The position numbers and the translations under genes are program-made. A stretch of DNA of 64,000 nt from Gloeocapsopsis sp. IPPAS B-1203 (lineage in GTDB: Bacteria; Cyanobacteriota; Cyanobacteriia; Cyanobacteriales; Chroococcidiopsidaceae). The notes beneath the pieces are model-generated. The model had not been told where the DNA came from and did no database searches. It was given only the letters and a program-made list of their open reading frames with translations. Location of the stretch: assembly GCF_002749975.1 (NCBI RefSeq), contig NZ_PEIG01000011.1:62001-126000 (forward strand), given 5' to 3'. Numbering within the stretch: position 1 is the stretch's first letter; each line of letters starts with the position of its first letter. This document shows, one piece after another, positions 9,274 through 18,427 of this stretch.

Positions 9274-9729
9274 TTGAGAAAAACAAGCCTACTTAATTTA
9301 CCGTAACAGACACACGGCAGGAAAGATCAGGTTTTCTACAAAATAATAAAAAGTATATCCACTAATTCAAAATGAGTAGTGAGTAGATTGCTAAATTTAC
9401 CTACTAAATGGTTTTTTATATTTATTACTTAATGTCTCTAAAACACTAAAACTTTTTTGAATGAATTGCCAATAGTTATGCAATATAAATGTTATTTGCT
9501 TGGTTTCAAATATCATTACTTTAATATGTATCTCGGTCAGTCAAGTTTTAAGATTATCAAGCGTTAGATGACTTTAATAATGCTTACCTCTGCCATAAGT
9601 AGTGAGATTGATATCTATCTATAGAAGGGTTAATTTATATTTTTTTATTTATTAAATCGGGTTCTAGAGGCTAGTACAAAGCCTGCTTTACGAATCAAAA
9701 AAATAAGGTTGTTTAGATCTGAGGGTATA
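9274..9729. other. Divergent AT-rich intergenic region
   Basis: This region holds the promoters of the minus-strand TPR operon and the plus-strand carotenoid protein gene. It is AT-rich and no strong hairpin, repeat or open frame is visible. The long spacer before the carotenoid gene leaves room for stress regulation, but I cannot point to an operator. Confidence 0.45.
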
Positions 9730-10185
9730 ATGACTTACGCTACTGATGATACGACAAAAAAATCTGTCGAAACATTTCAACAATTTGATGCAGATACGCA
9801 ACTAGGTTTGTTGTGGTTTGGTTATAAAGATATTAAAGACCAACTTCAACCAGCGAATGAAACTTCTGCTCAAGATACTGCAGAAGCATTGTTTAATCAA
9901 ATTCAGTCTTTGCCAAAAGAAGAACAACTACAAGCACAGCGCGATATTGCCAATCGGGCAAATAATGACATCAGCCGCGCTTATAGCTCTTTAAGTTCGA
10001 GTGGTAAGCTTGATGTATGGTTGCGGTTAGCTCAAGGGATGGATAAGGGTACAGTAATTCAAGTACCATCCGATTATGAGTTACCTACTGAAACCCAAGA
10101 TTTTGTAGACACGATTAAGCAACTCGATTTTGAACAACGCATTGACTTTATGCGCAGTGCTGTAGTAGAAATGGGAGCTAAGTAA
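9730..10185 (+). CDS. Helical carotenoid protein (stand-alone OCP N-terminal domain)
   Basis: The 151-residue protein matches the all-helical carotenoid-binding N-terminal domain of the orange carotenoid protein: FDADTQLGLLWFGYKDI at the start, a conserved Trp in KLDVWLRLAQGMDKG, then PSDYELP and the closing helix with AVVEMG. It has no NTF2-like C-terminal domain, so it belongs to the HCP group. These bind a ketocarotenoid, and characterised members quench singlet oxygen, while only some bind phycobilisomes. I use the ATG at 9730 behind GAGGG; an in-frame TTG lies 21 bases upstream. No gene for a C-terminal-domain partner is in the window. The HCP clade cannot be decided by eye. Confidence 0.9.
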   Translation: MTYATDDTTKKSVETFQQFDADTQLGLLWFGYKDIKDQLQPANETSAQDTAEALFNQIQSLPKEEQLQAQRDIANRANNDISRAYSSLSSSGKLDVWLRLAQGMDKGTVIQVPSDYELPTETQDFVDTIKQLDFEQRIDFMRSAVVEMGAK

Positions 10186-10295
10186 AGCATTAAGAGCTAG
10201 TCGTTCGTGGCTGGCTTCCTATTTTCGATAAATATCACATCCATATTGCGATCGCTTCCGTACAATAGTAAAGTATTGTTACAACGCGATCGCTC

Positions 10296-11084
10296 ATGTG
10301 CCGTTTGCTTGCTTATTTAGGTTCGCCGATTTTACTAGATCAGATATTGACTAAACCAGAACACTCATTGGTTGTACAAAGCTATCAGCCGCGTGAAATG
10401 AACTCTGGGCTACTGAACGCTGACGGATTTGGGATTGGTTGGTATCATGCTCAAAAAGATGCTCCGCCTTTTACTTACAAAAACATATTACCAATCTGGA
10501 ACGACACCAATCTTTCGAGTTTAGGACGCTATGTAGAATCAAGATGTATATTAGGTGCGGTGCGTAGCGCGACATCTGGACAAGCTGTAGATTTAAGTAA
10601 CTGCCAACCTTTTGACTATCAACAATTATTGTGCGTTCATAATGGTCGGATTGAAAATTTTAGAGAAACATTAGCAAGACCATTACGCGATCGCCTAAGT
10701 GATAATGCTTATAAATCAATTAAAGGCAGTACAGACTCCGAACACTTTTTCGCTTTGATTATTGAAGAACTACATAATAACCCTACAGCTACAATAACTA
10801 AAGCACTGCATAATGCTTTACTCGCATTAGAGCAGTTGGTAAAGTCATACGATATTACGGCATCTGCCAACATGATCATCACTGATGGACAGCAGCTTGT
10901 GGCTTCGCGGTTTGCTACTAATACTCAAACACCCTCACTCTATTGGCTGCGCGACGATCCAACATATCCAGAATCGATCGTCATTGCTTCAGAACCACTA
11001 TTTGCTGGTGACTGGCATCCTGTTGCAGAACAAAGTATTCTCAGCGTAGGACAAGACTTGAATGTTCAAATCACTCAACTCTAG
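10296..11084 (+). CDS. egtC: Ergothioneine biosynthesis amidohydrolase EgtC
   Basis: This is a class II glutamine amidotransferase-type hydrolase. After removal of Met, Cys2 (MCRLLAYLG) is the nucleophile. VRSATSGQ, the CVHNGRIENF glutamine-site block and the GSTDSEHFF block follow. In mycobacteria EgtC removes the gamma-glutamyl group from the sulfoxide made by EgtB. The 262-residue length fits the family. The gene stands 49 bases before egtB on the same strand, which strongly supports the assignment. A HIP1 octamer lies just before the start. Confidence 0.92.
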   Translation: MCRLLAYLGSPILLDQILTKPEHSLVVQSYQPREMNSGLLNADGFGIGWYHAQKDAPPFTYKNILPIWNDTNLSSLGRYVESRCILGAVRSATSGQAVDLSNCQPFDYQQLLCVHNGRIENFRETLARPLRDRLSDNAYKSIKGSTDSEHFFALIIEELHNNPTATITKALHNALLALEQLVKSYDITASANMIITDGQQLVASRFATNTQTPSLYWLRDDPTYPESIVIASEPLFAGDWHPVAEQSILSVGQDLNVQITQL

Positions 11085-11133
11085 TGCCATCAGATTCTGG
11101 TAAGCGCGTAGTATTTTACTGTATATTTTTTCA

Positions 11134-12369
11134 ATGTCTCATACATTAGCTCATCTCAACAGCACTGACCAAAAGCGACAGCTAAAGCAAGCAATGCAAC
11201 AATGCCGTCAAAGAACACTGGCGTTATTTAAAGGAATTGATTATGATACATGCTGCCGTCAAGCACACCCTGAATTTAGTCCAGTTGGTTGGCATTTAGG
11301 TCATATTGCATACACAGAAGCTTTATGGCTACTCGAACACAGTGCCAAAAAGCCGCGCCAGTTTTCTGAGTTTGGTCATTTATTTATTGCTGATGGCATA
11401 CCTAAAGCAGAGCGCCAAAAATTACCTACACTAGCAGAAATTCAAGTTTATCTTGATACAATTCGTACGCGAGTTTTAGACTATCTAGAGATAGCTAATC
11501 TTAACCAGCAAGAACGTCTTTGGCGTTGGTTGATTCAGCATGAAAGTCAGCATAGTGAAACAATTGCTTTTGTGTTGGAGTTGCTAAAAGTTCAAGATTC
11601 AGCCGCAGTTCAATGTTCACCCAGTACGCAACATCTCTCCGAGATGATTGAGATTCCTGCGGGTTATTTTGAAATGGGAGATGATTCGATTGAGGCGTTG
11701 GATAATGAACGCTTAGTGCATAAAGTGTATCTAGATGCTTACTCGATTGATCGTTATCCTACAACTTGTGGACAGTATCAAGAATTTATCAATGCTGGAG
11801 GCTACCAAAATCCTGAATGGTGGTCAGATGCAGGTTGGCAATGGCAACAACAAGCGCAAGTGACACAACCACTTTACTGGCATAATGCAATTGCAGATCA
11901 TCCAGTATCTGGCGTGAGTTGGTATGAAGCACAAGCCTATGCTCAATTTGTTGGTAAGCGATTACCGACAGAAGCTGAATGGGAAAAAGCAGCAAGCTGG
12001 GATGCCACGCATGAGTGCCGTTACACTTATCCTTGGGGAAATACAGCGCTTGATCCTCATAAATGCAATCATGATTGTGCAATCGCTCAAACAACGTCTG
12101 TAAATAGCTACCCAAATGGGCAAAGTACCTATGGTTGTTACGATATGCTAGGGAATGTTTGGGAGTGGACAGCATCACTATTTCAAGGCTATTCAGGTTT
12201 TACTCATTACCCGTATATTGGTTACTCTCAAGTTTATTTTGATGAGCAACATTATGTCTTGCGCGGTGGTAGCTGGGCAACTCGTCCTTGGGCACTACGC
12301 TGTAGCTTTCGTAACTGGTATCATCCTTATATTCGGCAAATTTTTGCAGGTTTTCGTTGTGCAAAGTAA
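11134..12369 (+). CDS. egtB: Ergothioneine sulfoxide synthase EgtB
   Basis: This non-haem iron enzyme joins a thiol donor to trimethylhistidine using oxygen. The N-terminal DinB-like domain supplies the iron ligands: one histidine in GWHLGH (His54 or His57), and His136 and His140 in HESQHSE. The C-terminal formylglycine-generating-enzyme-like domain has RLPTEAEWEKAA, YPWGN, NVWEWTAS and LRGGSW. Near the C-terminus the sequence is RNWYHPYIRQIFAGFR. From memory, mycobacterial EgtB has Asp and Arg in the YHPYI part to hold gamma-glutamylcysteine, and both appear replaced. The thiol donor may therefore differ. Second gene of egtC-egtB-egtD. Confidence 0.92.
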   Translation: MSHTLAHLNSTDQKRQLKQAMQQCRQRTLALFKGIDYDTCCRQAHPEFSPVGWHLGHIAYTEALWLLEHSAKKPRQFSEFGHLFIADGIPKAERQKLPTLAEIQVYLDTIRTRVLDYLEIANLNQQERLWRWLIQHESQHSETIAFVLELLKVQDSAAVQCSPSTQHLSEMIEIPAGYFEMGDDSIEALDNERLVHKVYLDAYSIDRYPTTCGQYQEFINAGGYQNPEWWSDAGWQWQQQAQVTQPLYWHNAIADHPVSGVSWYEAQAYAQFVGKRLPTEAEWEKAASWDATHECRYTYPWGNTALDPHKCNHDCAIAQTTSVNSYPNGQSTYGCYDMLGNVWEWTASLFQGYSGFTHYPYIGYSQVYFDEQHYVLRGGSWATRPWALRCSFRNWYHPYIRQIFAGFRCAK

Positions 12370-12732
12370 GTCGTAGTTCTGGCTGATGATGGGTGATAGC
12401 AAGAGTTACAAGTTAAGAAAATTCAAAATTTAAAATCTCTTTGACCTAATTATCAAGTTTCTGCTGCGTTGCATTTGTATTTTATGCTAATGGCAATATC
12501 AAGAATTTATTTAGGCATTTGTCAATGTATATTGAGGAATATTTAACGTTTAGACCTTGTAAGCTTGAAATATCTAGCTCAGGCGTGATTTTATATGTAA
12601 TGGCTTTATGATTTACTCTCTGAGGGTGACTTATTAGTTCTTCGGCGATCGCAATCGCACCCAGCAGTAAACTGACAATGCTGCTTTTTTTGTGCCTATG
12701 CAGTCTATCCCGCCTTGGCAAACGGAGGTTTA
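12370..12732. other. Intergenic region between egtB and egtD
   Basis: A 363-base spacer interrupts the ergothioneine cluster, so egtD probably has its own promoter here. A weak reverse-strand frame (12482-12721) has no supporting features. No convincing terminator was found. Confidence 0.4.
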
Positions 12733-13761
12733 ATGTCTATATCCAAAGCTGCAAGCAACCTATCTCTTCAATCTACAGCCGAACGCTTGCAGATCGAGTA
12801 TCTCATCAACTCCACTGCACCAACAAACACAAGCGATGGTAATGACGTTATTCAAGGATTAACCAAAAAACCAAAATCCCTCCCTGCGCGATACTTTTAT
12901 GATGACCGAGGTTCTCAATTATTCGAGCAAATTTGTGATTTATCAGAATATTATCTGACTCGTACTGAAACAGCTATATTACAAGAATGTGCCATCGAAA
13001 TTGCTCGCATTACCGGCGCTTGTGAACTGATAGAACTTGGAAGTGGTAGTTCGACGAAAACTCGTATTCTCTTAGACGCCTACAATCAACTGGGCTATCC
13101 TCTATACTACTTACCAGTTGATGTCAGTGCTGGCATTTTAAAAAGCAGTGCCCAACAATTATTAACTGATTATCCATCATTGCAAGTTCATGCATTAGTT
13201 AGCACCTACGAACTAGCACTCGAAAAACTCATGGCTGCTGAACTACCAAGTCGGATGATTTGTTTTATTGGTAGCACACTCGGAAACCTTTCTCCACAGG
13301 AATGCGAATTGTTTCTCTCGCAAATTACTTGTGCATTGCTTCCTAAAGAGTATTTCTTATTGGGAGTAGATTTACAAAAGCCAAAGGATCTACTTGAGGC
13401 AGCATATAATGATAGCCAAGGAGTCACCGCTGCCTTTAATTTGAATATGCTGGAACACTTAAATGAGCGCTTTGATGGTGATTTTGACTTACAGCAATTT
13501 AAACATTGGGCATTTTATAACGAAAGTCAGCATCAAATTGAGATGCACCTGCGCAGTCTGCGATCGCAAACTGTTTTCCTAAGCGCCCTGGATACAACTG
13601 TCCAATTTGCCCCAGAAGAAACGATCCTGACTGAAATCTCTCGTAAATTTAATCTCAACACTCTACAACAAATACTGGCACAGCAAGGTTTGACGACGGT
13701 TAAGGTTTGGACAGACTCTCAACAATGGTTTGCCTTGCTACTGTGTCAGTTGCAGGCATGA
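12733..13761 (+). CDS. egtD: Histidine N-alpha-methyltransferase EgtD
   Basis: It methylates histidine three times with S-adenosylmethionine to hercynine, the first step of ergothioneine synthesis. Family blocks are clear: ARYFYDDRGSQLFEQI, SEYYLTRTE, the SAM-binding ELGSGSSTKT, FIGSTLGNLSP and LLGVDLQKP. I choose the ATG at 12733 behind GGAGG, giving 342 residues; a TTG 18 bases upstream is less likely. It ends 15 bases before a convergent gene, with no obvious terminator between. Confidence 0.95.
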   Translation: MSISKAASNLSLQSTAERLQIEYLINSTAPTNTSDGNDVIQGLTKKPKSLPARYFYDDRGSQLFEQICDLSEYYLTRTETAILQECAIEIARITGACELIELGSGSSTKTRILLDAYNQLGYPLYYLPVDVSAGILKSSAQQLLTDYPSLQVHALVSTYELALEKLMAAELPSRMICFIGSTLGNLSPQECELFLSQITCALLPKEYFLLGVDLQKPKDLLEAAYNDSQGVTAAFNLNMLEHLNERFDGDFDLQQFKHWAFYNESQHQIEMHLRSLRSQTVFLSALDTTVQFAPEETILTEISRKFNLNTLQQILAQQGLTTVKVWTDSQQWFALLLCQLQA

Positions 13762-13775
13762 CATCAATATTTCAA

Positions 13776-14378
13776 TTAACAAATTGGGTGTTTCCCAGGG
13801 TTGACTGCATGAATATACTCACTTCCTGCAATGGGTAGTTCCCGATTGTAAGCAGCAGATTCTGGCTGTCCCCAACCTAGTTGCAGCAGGATTTCAAGAA
13901 AGTTTGCTTTCTCCCACTTGCACAAATTAGCCCATTCCATGCGCTGAGCAATTTTATTTACCTGTTCCAATGTAGTTAGCCGATAATCTTTACCATGATT
14001 GACACTTCTGTAAAGATCCATTCCAACAGTGACTCCATGCCAGAAACTGACAATACTCTCTTTTGCAAATTTTAATATTTCTAAATCTTTAGGTAGAGCA
14101 ATTAACTGTGAGTCTACCTCAGGATAGGAAATACTTTGCCCCTTGAGTGTTAGCTGTCGCCAAACAATTCCTGATACACTATATTCTTTCTGATAGCAAT
14201 GAACAGCTGCTTTAAAATCTTGATAAGCATCAAACTTTTGTACGCCATCACTTTTGATAAATCTATCTACAATCGGATTACCAGAAGCCGTAGCTGCAAT
14301 TTTGAGACGCTCCCCCTTTAAGCAAGCCTGGCGCTCGTTTGCTAAAATTTGTATCAGCTCTGCGGTAGAGTATGCCAT
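13776..14378 (-). CDS. Conserved-looking hypothetical protein
   Basis: This 200-residue soluble protein is not recognised. It has no signal peptide or membrane segment. The composition is ordinary and the frame is fully open, so it is a real gene. The N-terminus MAYSTAELIQILANERQACL is helical, the middle contains FWHGVTVGMDLYRSVNHGKD, and the C-terminus WGQPESAAYNRELPIAGSEY is polar. It converges on egtD with a 14-base gap. No function is proposed. Confidence 0.65.
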   Translation of the reverse strand: MAYSTAELIQILANERQACLKGERLKIAATASGNPIVDRFIKSDGVQKFDAYQDFKAAVHCYQKEYSVSGIVWRQLTLKGQSISYPEVDSQLIALPKDLEILKFAKESIVSFWHGVTVGMDLYRSVNHGKDYRLTTLEQVNKIAQRMEWANLCKWEKANFLEILLQLGWGQPESAAYNRELPIAGSEYIHAVNPGKHPIC

Positions 14379-14450
14379 TTTCCCTAGCGAGTGGATACGT
14401 GTCTAGTTGCATCTTAAAAGCTGAGCGCCAGATTAGTTCTGTCTCGATAG

Positions 14451-15035
14451 TTACTCAGCTAGTTCAGAACTAAATTCGTTGATTGATCGTCGTTTCAACT
14501 CTACCGACTCGGAACGCGGCAATAAATCGAATAGTTTGCGAAAAACGTCATCAACTTTCTCAAAAGGTACTTGTCCTGTTTCATTTAAGACAACCTCACC
14601 CAATTGGTTAAACACAACAAGTTGCGGAACACTACCTGTATAGTAATACCCTGCTTCTGTTGTTGCGTAGCTCTCTTTGGGTAAAATGGTGTCCACGCTC
14701 ACAGGAATAAAATCCACAACGCGACCATAGAATGCTTGTAAGCGTGTAACGACTGTGGCATACTGTTTACAATCACTACTGTCGTCTACATAAAAGATGA
14801 GTAAGGTAGGTCTATCGCGTTTCAATGAGTCTTCTAGCTTGACCTTAGGTGGTACCAAAGAAGCATTCCCACCATATAAAACAAACACGTTGCCCTCAAA
14901 ATGATCGTCGTTGCTACCAGCAAAAGCTGATGGAACATCTAGCATAAATTGGCAACATATAAGTACCAGACAAAGCACGACAAGACGCTGCCAAGAGCAA
15001 AACGTTTTGTACCAAAAGTGTAATAGGAAATTCAT
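14451..15035 (-). CDS. Exported thioredoxin-fold protein, probably the cyanobacterial photosystem I accumulation factor family
   Basis: Residues 18-40 form a signal or anchor helix (LVVLCLVLICCQFML) ending in PSAFAG, pointing to the thylakoid lumen or periplasm. The following domain has a thioredoxin-like pattern: RPTLLIFYVDDSSDCKQY, VDFIPVSVD and VPQLVVFNQLGEVV with the cis-Pro. The position of the CxxC active site reads SSDC, so only one cysteine remains and disulfide reductase activity is unlikely. Cyanobacterial relatives are annotated as thylakoid membrane photosystem I accumulation factor; I assign that name from memory with moderate certainty. Confidence 0.7.
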   Translation of the reverse strand: MNFLLHFWYKTFCSWQRLVVLCLVLICCQFMLDVPSAFAGSNDDHFEGNVFVLYGGNASLVPPKVKLEDSLKRDRPTLLIFYVDDSSDCKQYATVVTRLQAFYGRVVDFIPVSVDTILPKESYATTEAGYYYTGSVPQLVVFNQLGEVVLNETGQVPFEKVDDVFRKLFDLLPRSESVELKRRSINEFSSELAE

Positions 15036-15370
15036 TGAAACAACTAAGTTTGACTATTTTAGAGCTTTAATGTCTTTTAGTCTAAACTAGCATAAGCTCA
15101 AAATTTGCTGTCAAGAGATTATATCTTTACTTTTCAAAGTAGTTAGATCAGGTAAAATAAATATATCAGTTTATTGTAGAGCACTCACTATCCAACATTA
15201 GTTAGTTTGATAAAGTTTAATTTTAATGGCATATTTTAAAGAAATCTAGCTATTTAACACTTAGATTATTTTGTACTATTGACGACTCTGATATATTTTA
15301 CACTCCACCAATTTTAATGGTAAAAGTAGTATACTTATAAAGTATATAATATAATTACTAGCTTATATCA
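15036..15370. other. Divergent AT-rich intergenic region
   Basis: The spacer contains promoters for the minus-strand thioredoxin-like gene and the plus-strand small secreted protein. It is very AT-rich near 15280-15370 (runs of TATAAT-like sequence such as AGTATATAATATAATTAC). No repeat or RNA structure is evident. Confidence 0.4.
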
Positions 15371-15670
15371 GTGAAATACCTGCAAATTGTATTCACATTA
15401 TTATTAATACTTACTTCATTTCCAAAAGCTGTTTTTGCTCTTCCCATAGAGCAAAAAAAACCTTCATTCATAATCAAAAAGCAAATAGATGTTTTTGAGT
15501 TCGATACTCCTTTGTGTTATATGCGTACAGCAAGTGGGGGAATTTTAAATCTGAATAATCTGTGTGAGCCAAAACTAAGAAATACTGCAGTTATTCCATC
15601 ACGCTCCACAAACAACGTTTACAATCCCGTAAGAATAAATAAGTTTAATCGCGAACTCTACGGAGAATGA
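15371..15670 (+). CDS. Small secreted protein with a two-cysteine motif
   Basis: The 99-residue product starts at a GTG and has a signal peptide (VFTLLLILTSFPKAVFA, cleavage after FALP or nearby). The mature part contains the block CYMRTASGGILNLNNLC, two cysteines 15 residues apart around a short polar hairpin. I recall this pattern from many small exported cyanobacterial proteins of unknown function. The rest is basic and Asn-rich. It is preceded by a strongly AT-rich region and followed by no clear terminator. It could be an envelope or exoproteome component. Confidence 0.65.
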   Translation: MKYLQIVFTLLLILTSFPKAVFALPIEQKKPSFIIKKQIDVFEFDTPLCYMRTASGGILNLNNLCEPKLRNTAVIPSRSTNNVYNPVRINKFNRELYGE

Positions 15671-15831
15671 AATATTTTTTGCTCGTGAATTAATATGAGG
15701 AAAAATTCAGTATATATATGAATAAAGACTAATATAAGAACTGCACTAACTGCTAACTCGAGTATTACATATCAAATAGATTAACAGTTAGATTTACTAT
15801 TCGCATTAAGTTAACTCAACTTACTTATTCT

Positions 15832-16554
15832 TCAGTACTGCCTCATCATACTTACTACCTTAAGACAGCCTAAAATATTGCCCTGTTCAGTATAAATTTG
15901 AATTGCCGTTTGATAATCTTTTATTGCAGCTTGACGGCTTTTGAGCTTAACATAAACCTGGGCACGATTAAAATATGCTTCAGCACGACCAGGGTTGATT
16001 TGAATTGCTTTGTTCAAATCCTCCATTGCTTTTTGCGTGTTACCTAGCTGTAAATAAACACCACCTCGATCGCTGTAACCGAAAGCATCTTCAGGATAAA
16101 GTTTGATGGCTTGCGTATAATCGGCGATCGCTCCTTGACGATCGCCTAAAGCAACTCGTGCGTCTCCTCGACTATTGTAGATATGAGCAAAATTTGGATT
16201 GCCCTGCAAAGCTAGAGTATAGTCTTTAATTGCTCCTTGATAATCTCCTATTTGATGACGCGCATCACCTCGATAAAGATATGCCATGTCATGATTGGAA
16301 TTCAATTGTAATGCTTGCGTAAAAGCTTGAGTAGCTTCTTGATAATTTTGTTGGTGTACTTTTTCTAATCCTTGATTTACAAAGTGTTCAGCGCTAATTT
16401 CTTTGGAGGTTAATGTTCTTACTTCTGTAGGAATCATGGGTGGTGAATGATATTGATGGTCAGGTGACGCCACTGCAAAATTAGCAGTAATAATATCTAT
16501 ACCTACAAATAGAATGACTGCCAAGGCAATTATTGCTTTAGAAAAGAAGTACAT
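15832..16554 (-). CDS. Exported TPR repeat protein
   Basis: A signal peptide (AIIALAVILFVGIDIITA) is followed by about five tetratricopeptide repeats between residues 52 and 235. Each has the canonical AYLYRGDARHQIGDYQGAIK pattern. The product is probably periplasmic or lumenal and acts as a protein-protein scaffold. It is transcribed alone on the minus strand. Partner unknown. Confidence 0.82.
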   Translation of the reverse strand: MYFFSKAIIALAVILFVGIDIITANFAVASPDHQYHSPPMIPTEVRTLTSKEISAEHFVNQGLEKVHQQNYQEATQAFTQALQLNSNHDMAYLYRGDARHQIGDYQGAIKDYTLALQGNPNFAHIYNSRGDARVALGDRQGAIADYTQAIKLYPEDAFGYSDRGGVYLQLGNTQKAMEDLNKAIQINPGRAEAYFNRAQVYVKLKSRQAAIKDYQTAIQIYTEQGNILGCLKVVSMMRQY

Positions 16555-16909
16555 ACTTGTAATTTGTAAATTGAAGTTTTCTAAGTTAGGAACAATTATT
16601 GATACGTGAATGTCATAGTTAAGTAAATGGGTAAAAATGAAAGTAAATCAAAGCTGATAAGTATTAGCCATTAGCTTTGTGGTTATTTCTTTCATCACCC
16701 ATTACTCAATATACAAAGGTGTAATTTTATAATTGCGATCGCATACGTATTAGTTCATCACTAAAGATTACAAATCTCATTATTGATACAGGACAGTAAG
16801 CAATCCTATGCAATGAAGCATTGGTGTTTGCTTGCTCTACTGCCGACGTCTGACAATTTATTCAGTCAGCTTTCAACATTGTAAAAAACTTATCTTTGAG
16901 CAACAGTTG
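16555..16909. other. Intergenic region
   Basis: This spacer lies upstream of the TPR gene and downstream of the multicopper oxidase gene, both on the minus strand. It holds one HIP1 octamer near 16737. No strong terminator, repeat or frame was found. Confidence 0.4.
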
Positions 16910-18427
16910 CTACAAAGGAGGTGCAGGAAGTTGTTTTGGTCGTGCTGCAGCAATAGGATCTTGACCGATATTCCCACTTTGTGAAGCCAGTGAATTTTGC
17001 AACACTTCAAACTGATTCATCATGTCATGATCTTCATGAACTGTGTTATGGCAGTGTTGCATGTATTTGCCTGTATTGGGACCAAATTTACCAATTACCC
17101 TAACTGATTCATTTTCCCCAACATAGAAAACATCTTTCCAACCAACTTCATATGAAAATGGCGCTTTCCCATTACGGTCAAGAATCTGACAGTCGATTAG
17201 GTGCAGATGTATAGGATGGAACCAACCACCTGAATTGTTATACAAACGCCAAATTTCGACATCTCCAAACTGGGGAGCAGCATCAACTCGATTAGCATCC
17301 CAGATTTTACCATTAGTCACCCACAAACCATTAGTCCGTTCATATCTAAATTCTCTGGTGCGGACAGCTTGAGAAGCTAGCAAGGGAGTAAAAGTACGTA
17401 ACTGACTTGGTATTGAACTGTCATCAGTCGCATCTCGTACGACGTCAAAACGCATGATCTCATTTGTTCTACCAGAATAATCTTCATTATTTTTCGGGCT
17501 TGTGTTTTTCAAGACGATCTGTGTACCGATAGGATACTTAGAAAAGTCGATAACAAACTCGTATCGTTCTGCCATACCAAAACGGAAACTTTGTACTGCT
17601 ACAGGTGCTGGCTTGAGTCCCGCATCTGTACCGATGACGATTAAAGGGTCGCCTGTGCTGAGTGAGAGCTGATAAGAGCGAGAAATAGAGCCATTCAAGG
17701 CACGGAAGCGATACTTGCATCTTGCTACTTCCATCCGTGGCCAAGGTATGCCATTGACTACAATAACGTCACCAAACTGGCTTTTTTCCCCTTGGTCATC
17801 AAAAATTAATTTGCCATTTGTGGCAAATTGCTTATCCTGGATAATTAATGGCACATCGTACTCCCCTTTGGGTAGGGGTAAATCAAGTTCAGTTTGATCT
17901 TGTACAATATACATTCCCGCTAGCCCCATATAAACGTTGCGGGCTGTAGCATGAATAGCGTGATCGTGATACCAGATTGTAGCAGCACGGTTATTGGGAT
18001 AATAGTAATCTTTGTAATATCCTGGAAGGATAAGATCTTCAGCATAGCCGTCGTATTGTGGCAAAGACGCCATGCCGTGTAAATGCGTAGAAGTTGGTCT
18101 GCCTAAGCTATTGTTGATAAAGCGAACAACAGATTGTCTCCCTGCGCGTTGAATAATTGTTGGTCCAGGTGTAATTCCGTTATAGCTCCAAATCTCGGTT
18201 GATTTACCAGGCAATATTTCAACCTGAACCTTACGCATAGTAATTTGGTAATAGTCAGTCTGCGCATCACTTCGTACCGGTTGAAGCACAGGCGGTTTAC
18301 GAAAGGATAGAGTAAATTTATTTGGAGCAGTTTGAGCATAGCCTATGCGTTCCCAACCTGCTGGAAGCAGCAAAGATCCTCCCGCAAGCGTTCCTAATTT
18401 TAGTGCTTCTCGCCTTGTTATTTTCAT
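16910..18427 (-). CDS. Multicopper oxidase, CotA/laccase-like, probably Tat-exported
   Basis: The N-terminus MKITRREALKLGTLAGGSLL carries a twin-arginine signal, so the enzyme is likely folded before export. All four copper blocks are present: THLHG, WYHDHAIH, HPIHLHL and HCHNTVHEDHDMM, which supply type 1, 2 and 3 copper ligands including the axial Met. The last block resembles CotA and bilirubin oxidase. I choose the ATG at 18427 behind AGAGGAATA, giving 505 residues; an upstream in-frame start would put 11 residues before the Tat motif. Likely roles are oxidation of phenols, bilins or metal ions such as Mn(II) or Cu(I); the substrate cannot be read from sequence. Confidence 0.93.
   Translation of the reverse strand: MKITRREALKLGTLAGGSLLLPAGWERIGYAQTAPNKFTLSFRKPPVLQPVRSDAQTDYYQITMRKVQVEILPGKSTEIWSYNGITPGPTIIQRAGRQSVVRFINNSLGRPTSTHLHGMASLPQYDGYAEDLILPGYYKDYYYPNNRAATIWYHDHAIHATARNVYMGLAGMYIVQDQTELDLPLPKGEYDVPLIIQDKQFATNGKLIFDDQGEKSQFGDVIVVNGIPWPRMEVARCKYRFRALNGSISRSYQLSLSTGDPLIVIGTDAGLKPAPVAVQSFRFGMAERYEFVIDFSKYPIGTQIVLKNTSPKNNEDYSGRTNEIMRFDVVRDATDDSSIPSQLRTFTPLLASQAVRTREFRYERTNGLWVTNGKIWDANRVDAAPQFGDVEIWRLYNNSGGWFHPIHLHLIDCQILDRNGKAPFSYEVGWKDVFYVGENESVRVIGKFGPNTGKYMQHCHNTVHEDHDMMNQFEVLQNSLASQSGNIGQDPIAAARPKQLPAPPL

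Noticed and set aside
12482-12721. 79-residue reverse-strand frame between egtB and egtD
   Set aside because: It has no ribosome site and no recognisable domain, and it covers the expected egtD promoter.
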